64,000 nt of DNA from Brucella pseudogrignonensis (GTDB lineage Bacteria > Pseudomonadota > Alphaproteobacteria > Rhizobiales > Rhizobiaceae). Position 1 is the first letter of the stretch, and the number at the start of each line of letters is the position of its first letter. The DNA lies in assembly GCF_002252525.1 (NCBI RefSeq), contig NZ_NNRM01000017.1:739972-803971 (forward strand). Reading direction: 5' to 3'. Positions 59,987 to 64,000 of the stretch are shown here, piece after piece. Below the pieces are notes generated by a model that saw only the letters and a program-made list of their open reading frames with translations, did no database searches and had not been told where the DNA came from. Made by a program: the position numbers and the translations under genes.

Positions 59987-60637
59987 ATGTCTATTCGTAC
60001 CATTACAGCCTTTGCTGGTACCGCAATCATTCTAGGCGCATCTGCCTTTGCTTTTTCATCTCCTGCAAGCGCGTTGACGATGAAAGAATGTAGCGCGAAA
60101 TATCAGGCCGCCAAAGATGCTGGCACGCTTGGCGATGTAAAGTGGAACGACTTCCGCAAAGCCCAGTGTGGTGATGATGCAGCTGCAGCTCCGGCTGCTC
60201 CAGCTGCTCCCGCAAAGAAAGCTGCCGCACCGGCGAAAAGTGCAGCCACGCCAGCTGCAGATGATGCCAAAGGCCTTACCATGAAGCAGTGCAGTGCCAA
60301 ATATCAGGCAGCAAAAGATGCCGGTACTGACGGCGGTGCCAAATGGAATGACTTCCGTAAAGCGGAATGTGGTCCAGGTGCTGATGCTGTAGCACTCACC
60401 ACGGATGGCAATTCTGAACCTGCTGCTCCAACAGTAGCGGCACCAAAGGGTGTCAAATTCCCAGCGGCTGTTTCGGCAAAATACTCTAGCGAATCTGCTG
60501 GCAAGGCACGTATGCACACCTGCCTTGAGCAGTATCACACTCTGAAAGACGCGAATGCACTTGGTGGTTTGAAGTGGGTTCAGAAGGGCGGCGGCTATTA
60601 CAGCTTGTGCAATGCGCGCCTCAAGGGCAATTCATAA
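59987..60637 (+). CDS. Secreted protein with three Cys-containing repeats
   Basis: The 216-residue product has a signal peptide (ITAFAGTAIILGASAFAFSS, cleavage after ASA) and three repeats: LTMKECSAKYQAAKDAGTLG...KAQC (about 30-60), LTMKQCSAKYQAAKDAGTDG...KAEC (about 97-127) and a diverged MHTCLEQYHTLKDANALG...SLC (about 175-212). Each has a Cys pair framing about 28 residues, likely one disulfide hairpin. Ala/Pro/Lys-rich linkers join them. AGGGAG precedes the ATG. The family is not named; a periplasmic or cell-wall role is possible. Confidence 0.82.
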   Translation: MSIRTITAFAGTAIILGASAFAFSSPASALTMKECSAKYQAAKDAGTLGDVKWNDFRKAQCGDDAAAAPAAPAAPAKKAAAPAKSAATPAADDAKGLTMKQCSAKYQAAKDAGTDGGAKWNDFRKAECGPGADAVALTTDGNSEPAAPTVAAPKGVKFPAAVSAKYSSESAGKARMHTCLEQYHTLKDANALGGLKWVQKGGGYYSLCNARLKGNS

Positions 60638-60693
60638 ACCCAAATCTGAGACGGCTTATAAGTCGGTTTGAACTTAACCCGTTTTGGAGAAAG

Positions 60694-60722
60694 GGCCTTG
60701 CAGATTTGCAAGGCCTTTTTTT
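60694..60722 (+). terminator. Intrinsic terminator after the Cys-repeat gene
   Basis: GGCCTTGCA (60694-60702) and TGCAAGGCC (60707-60715) pair across GATT and are followed by seven T. It lies 57 bases after the stop. Confidence 0.88.
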
Positions 60723-60747
60723 CTGGTTAAGTTTCCGCATTATAAAA

Positions 60748-61119
60748 TCAGGTTTTCTTGAACCAGCTGCTGATGCCGACCACGAGCCAGCCAAAAATCA
60801 TCAGGCTTCCGCCTGTAGGCGCTGCCATTGGGAAGAGTCTGTTACTCGTCATGTCCCGCATAAACAGATCTCCGCAAAACAAGACCAAACCGACCACCAG
60901 TAATGCCCCGCCAATATTCGCTACACGACTGTTCGGCACGATCAGCGATAAAACAAGCAGAGCTGGAGCATGACCCAGAAGCATTGGTGCGATAGTGCCA
61001 AGATGGTTTTCCCCGCCATGAGCCGCACCTGCATAAGAGGCAATTGCCAGAGCTCCGCATAGACCAGCGAGTGTGCCGAACAGAGCACTGCGAGGCTGAT
61101 CATTCCGTAGGATCGACAT
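60748..61119 (-). CDS. DUF423 family membrane protein
   Basis: The 123-residue protein has four predicted helices and the DUF423 pattern (FGTLAGLCGALAIASYAGAA, HGGENHLGTIAPMLLGHAPA, LLVVGLVLFCGDLFMRDMTS, PTGGSLMIFGWLVVGISSWF). GGAG precedes the ATG. It lies 15 bases downstream of the aminotransferase gene on the same strand, so the two are probably co-transcribed. The function is unknown. Confidence 0.85.
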   Translation of the reverse strand: MSILRNDQPRSALFGTLAGLCGALAIASYAGAAHGGENHLGTIAPMLLGHAPALLVLSLIVPNSRVANIGGALLVVGLVLFCGDLFMRDMTSNRLFPMAAPTGGSLMIFGWLVVGISSWFKKT

Positions 61120-61134
61120 GAAGTTTCTCCACTA

Positions 61135-62256
61135 TCAAGCAGTTTTATAAGCGTTTCGAGCGGCAGCCAGCGCATCAGGCAAGGCTATCTCAAACTTATC
61201 CAGTTGTGCTTTCACACCGACGCTGACACGAATACAGCGATCAAGAACAGGTGCGCCAGGCTTTCGAACGAAAATATCTCGCTCAATCAAACCATTGAGA
61301 ACGGAAGTGGCAAAGGCGCCATCGTGGCAACAATCAATTGTGACGAAATTCGTTGCAGAGGGAATCGGCTTCAGCCCATTCAGCTCGGCTATTTTTGCGA
61401 TTCTATTGCGTCCAGCATGGATTTGTTCGACCACGTCGCGCAAATATGCTTGGTCCTTTAATGCTACGATTGCAGCAGCCTGTGCAATTCGATTAACCGC
61501 AAAATGATCACGAATCTTGTCGAATGATTTGATTGCACTTGCGCAGCCAAGAACATAGCCGACCCTAATTCCGGCGAGTCCGTAAGCTTTTGAAAAGGTG
61601 CGCATTCGTAGAATATTGGGACGTTCCAACTCAAATGGTGGGAAGGCAGATGCTGGCCCCGTCTCGCAATAGGCTTCGTCGAGAATCAACATCGTCGTTT
61701 CAGGCACTCGCTCTATGAAGGCCTGAATGTCTGATCCCTCGTGCCACGTACCCATCGGGTTGTCTGGATTCGCGATGTAAAGCAGCGCAGGGTTTTCAGT
61801 GCGTGCTTTGTCGATAAGCGCATCAAGATCAGGTTTGTCGTCGCGATAAGGAACTGTCAGTAAGGTGCCACCGAAGCCTGCAACGTGATAATTGAACGTT
61901 GGATAGCCGCCCAAAGAGTTGATGACCTTGTCACCTTGCTGAACATACTGCCTGACAACAAGTCCCAGCAAAGCATCAACACCTGCACCGGGCATGACAT
62001 TCTCGGGTTTCACGCCATGGTGCGCTGCGATAGCATGGCGTAACGCATAATTTTCTGGATCACCATATTTCCAGACTTCGGATGTCTCTTGCTTCATGGC
62101 TTCAATGACAGATGGTGCAGGCCCGAAGCTGCTTTCATTAGCACCGATTCGGGCAACGAAAGGTTTCCCGCGCTGTAGCTCCAGTGTTTCAGGGCCTATG
62201 AACGGGACAGTGGAGGAAAGGCTTTCAACAAGCGGCGTAAGACGAGGCGATGCCAT
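61135..62256 (-). CDS. PLP-dependent aminotransferase, histidinol-phosphate aminotransferase-like
   Basis: The 373-residue class I/II aminotransferase has IGANESSFGPAPSVIEAM, PGAGVDALLGLVVRQYV, YIANPDNPMGTW, LILDEAYCE and the PLP Lys in MRTFSKAYGLAGIRVGYVL. The layout is of the HisC type, but it lies outside any his operon; aromatic or other amino acids may be the substrate. ATG 62256 (MASPRLTPL) is preferred to the one five codons upstream. Length is normal. Confidence 0.9.
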   Translation of the reverse strand: MASPRLTPLVESLSSTVPFIGPETLELQRGKPFVARIGANESSFGPAPSVIEAMKQETSEVWKYGDPENYALRHAIAAHHGVKPENVMPGAGVDALLGLVVRQYVQQGDKVINSLGGYPTFNYHVAGFGGTLLTVPYRDDKPDLDALIDKARTENPALLYIANPDNPMGTWHEGSDIQAFIERVPETTMLILDEAYCETGPASAFPPFELERPNILRMRTFSKAYGLAGIRVGYVLGCASAIKSFDKIRDHFAVNRIAQAAAIVALKDQAYLRDVVEQIHAGRNRIAKIAELNGLKPIPSATNFVTIDCCHDGAFATSVLNGLIERDIFVRKPGAPVLDRCIRVSVGVKAQLDKFEIALPDALAAARNAYKTA

Positions 62257-62783
62257 TGTGTTTCCGGTCAACTTGGTCTGGTGGATGAGGCAGCAGAACC
62301 GAAGGTGATGTCAATTCACCGTCAATTATTTGCTCGGGCGTTCGATAAAAGATGAAGCAGGAATAGCAATTTGTGTCGGGTCTTGCCACATCACGAATTG
62401 GGGAAATTCAATATTGAAGTTAAAGTCGCATCGGATATGCCGCAACGCATCAAATCGGCGTCCGATACGGAATAACCCCCACGCATATTCTGATAGCGAC
62501 AGCCTCAGGTTTTTCAAAGGCAGTTATGTAAATCCTGATTATTGATCCTTTTGAAGAAACTACCCGTTAAGAGGCGAATCAGCACGACGTCCGAAACAAG
62601 ACGTGCTTTGGAAAGCTGAATCTTGGGCTTCAATTCAGGTGGGAATCAGTATTCAGCGTCATGTCAGAGTGAATCTGCGCATCTCGAGTTTTGTCGAATT
62701 GCGTGACACACATACCCTAACTTACTTCAAACGAGCGGATTTCGCGCAAACTCGCGAAACCAAGTCATTATTCAATATTCTCG
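62257..62783. other. Gene-poor stretch between aminotransferase and integrase genes
   Basis: This stretch of 527 bases has only short frames without good starts. AGCACGACGTC...GACGTGCT near 62581-62608 makes a weak hairpin. No tRNA or clear direct repeat that could serve as an attachment site is visible to me. It could be the downstream trailer of the integrase gene or decayed DNA. Confidence 0.45.
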
Positions 62784-63710
62784 TTATCGAATTTCGAGAA
62801 CTTTCACGCAAGAATCGAGATCATGAGTAGCGAGATGAGCATAACGCATCGTCATTTGTAATGTCTGATGGCCGAGCCACATCTGTACGCGGCGAATATC
62901 GATTCCACCTCGAACAAGGCGAGACGCGCAGGTGTGTCGCAGGATATGCGGTACCACCTGATCATCGGTTCCAAGCCCGACTTCGATTTTGGCATCATTC
63001 CAAATCTGGCGGAAACGTACCTGATTGAGCATGGAGAAGGGGCCTTTAAGCCGCTCATGCGCAATATCCGTAGACTTTCTCGCTCGTTTTGTAAGCGGAA
63101 CCGTTCTGCTGCGGTTCGACTTCGTCAACCAGAACGTAACACGATGCTCCTGAATGTCATTCCAGGTGAGCCCAATGGCTTCGCCTAAGCGGCAACCTGT
63201 ATCGACAAGGAAAATACTGAGGCGATAACTGTCCTCGCAACGTGCTTTAACTGCTGCAAACAAGCGCTTTTCTTCCTCATATTCGAGGAATCGAATCCGT
63301 CCCGCACGTTCTTTCTGTCGGACAAACTCCGGCAGATTATAGATGTCCCCCATCTTATGCGCCTTTCGCAGCAGCTTGCTCAGCGCAGCCATCTTTCTAT
63401 TGATGGTTGCATTGCTGTTGCCGCGTTCACGAAGCGAACCTATGACGGAGTCGAGCATTTCCTGATCAAATCCTGAAAAGCGCACGCCTTTCAGAATCTC
63501 ATCAATTTCACCAAGGAACGATTTCACATTATACTTGTGTGAGCCGTCATCCCAAAGGATGTTGATATACTTTCCAGCCAGTTCAGCGAGCGAAAATTGC
63601 TCTACGAGCCTGTGATTCTGGCTTCTGACGGATGTGTATTCAAGGTTGTAGTCGATGACCGGCGAATAAGCTTCGCCTCCATCGATCCTCGTGCCCCCAA
63701 CGACGATCAT
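62784..63710 (-). CDS. Tyrosine-type recombinase/integrase
   Basis: The 308-residue product has an N-terminal SAM-like core-binding domain (SLAELAGKYINILWDDGSHK to about 120) and a catalytic domain with Arg in DTGCRLGEAIGLTW, Lys in WLTKSNRSRTVPL, HILRHTCASRLV, WLGHQTLQMTMRY (final Tyr followed by AHL). All six catalytic positions are present, so it may be active. GGGGGA lies six bases before the ATG. It could belong to a genomic island or a phage relic that extends beyond or has largely been lost; no partner gene is visible. Confidence 0.9.
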   Translation of the reverse strand: MIVVGGTRIDGGEAYSPVIDYNLEYTSVRSQNHRLVEQFSLAELAGKYINILWDDGSHKYNVKSFLGEIDEILKGVRFSGFDQEMLDSVIGSLRERGNSNATINRKMAALSKLLRKAHKMGDIYNLPEFVRQKERAGRIRFLEYEEEKRLFAAVKARCEDSYRLSIFLVDTGCRLGEAIGLTWNDIQEHRVTFWLTKSNRSRTVPLTKRARKSTDIAHERLKGPFSMLNQVRFRQIWNDAKIEVGLGTDDQVVPHILRHTCASRLVRGGIDIRRVQMWLGHQTLQMTMRYAHLATHDLDSCVKVLEIR

Positions 63711-63929
63711 AGCAAGTCCCCCATTTTTTTATGGGAAGCATGCATAGAGAAATAATTCATCGAGTACAAGATAAGTGAGCTAACTTTATGTGGAGACATG
63801 TTTTGATCCTCTAATAGAACCTCTCGCCCCCAATTTGTTCGTCCCCGCAACTCCCCCATTTCAAATTCCGTCGAGATCCCCATCGCGAAAGAATTTTGTT
63901 CACGTTTTTGTGAACGCTCCCCAAATGAC

Positions 63930-63955
63930 GACGCCAACGGTTTCCCGTTGGCGTC
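63930..63955. terminator. Hairpin downstream of the porin gene
   Basis: GACGCCAACGG (63930-63940) and CCGTTGGCGTC (63945-63955) form a perfect 11-base stem with loop TTTC. It lies 22 bases beyond the stop of the minus-strand porin and probably ends its transcript, although no U-tract follows. Confidence 0.6.
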
Positions 63956-63977
63956 AGATGCTCAAGCGTAGTTCAGA

Positions 63978-64000
63978 TTAGAACGAACGCTGGAAGCGGA
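63978..64000 (-). CDS. Porin C-terminus (partial)
   Basis: Only the last six codons and the stop are inside the window. They read RFQRSF then TAA on the minus strand. A terminal Phe within an alternating pattern is the sorting signal of outer-membrane beta-barrels, and the alphaproteobacterial porins of Brucella/Ochrobactrum (Omp2 type) end in this way. The rest of the gene lies to the right. Confidence 0.5.

Noticed and set aside
62257-62783. tRNA gene serving as integrase attachment site
   Set aside because: I looked for a cloverleaf and a T-loop GTTCGAATCC-like core in this stretch and found none.
63707-63937. 76-codon minus-strand frame directly before the integrase, with ATGA-like overlap
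   Set aside because: The overlap is attractive, but the sequence is of low plausibility (no hydrophobic core, mixed composition), it runs over the porin terminator hairpin, and no ribosome site is seen.
1-64000. CRISPR arrays, rRNA genes, insertion sequence transposases
   Set aside because: No evenly spaced direct repeats, no rRNA-like conserved blocks and no transposase motifs were seen; repeats found are single-copy interspersed elements.

Overview
The window reads as a chromosome segment of an alphaproteobacterium of the order Hyphomicrobiales, most likely family Brucellaceae (Brucella/Ochrobactrum group). This rests on a MucR regulator, the linked feuNPQ and cycHJKL-type genes, two cell-cycle histidine kinases of the DivJ/PleC type, GlnE next to PleC, a porin ending in RFQRSF at the right edge, and an interspersed RIME/Bru-RS-like repeat (core TCCCGAAAAGTGGGAACC). 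I saw no tRNA, rRNA or CRISPR array. The whole window looks chromosomal, with tight ATGA-coupled operons.

Layout. 1-2341: the tail of mucR, then a small unknown gene divergent from a two-gene operon. That operon encodes a stand-alone DnaA domain-IV-like DNA-binding protein and a DUF6456 protein, which together match the two halves of the gene transfer agent (GTA) activator GafA (GafY/GafZ in Caulobacter). 2417-12755: amidase, SufE, DUF5330 protein, a DivJ-like kinase with a peptidoglycan-binding protein and a DUF1491 protein, a DUF2336 protein, and a PBP1A/DUF1214/DUF1254 operon. 13066-27467: an RcGTA-type gene cluster in canonical order (small and large terminase, portal, protease, capsid, adaptor, stopper, terminator protein, tail tube, chaperones, tape measure, distal tail, hub, NlpC/P60 peptidase, 1268-residue megatron), followed by a small membrane protein. 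27682-34948: FeuN-like protein, FeuP/FeuQ, a lipoprotein, and the cytochrome c maturation genes ccmI-ccmE-ccmF-ccmH. 35116-44435: DegP, a two-component pair, GlnE and a PleC-like kinase. 44843-62256: metabolic and transport genes (PepN, EamA and MFS transporters, uracil-DNA glycosylase, ETF-ubiquinone oxidoreductase, AMP nucleosidase, GST, YitT, a PLP aminotransferase and small proteins). 62784-64000: a tyrosine recombinase and the last codons of a porin.

The most interesting system is the GTA locus. Its candidate activators lie 11 kb upstream, and it has terminator-like hairpins both in its leader and between capsid and adaptor genes, where an anti-terminator of the GafZ type would be expected to act. 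Its tail-tube gene is broken by two lesions (an amber codon and a +1 frameshift, 12 bases apart), and an interspersed repeat sits just upstream. The particle is therefore predicted to be tailless or non-functional in this strain unless the lesions are sequence errors. Two upstream kinases of the CtrA phosphorelay (DivJ-like and PleC-like) lie in the same window; that phosphorelay controls GTAs in relatives.

Other points: FeuQ has no ATG/GTG/TTG start before its first membrane helix and seems to start at CTG; a 20-codon mini-ORF bridges ccmE and ccmF; an ACGT-centred 22-bp palindrome of LiuR type precedes the ETF-QO gene; two overlapping small membrane-protein genes lie upstream of amn; and two genes end inside copies of the interspersed repeat.
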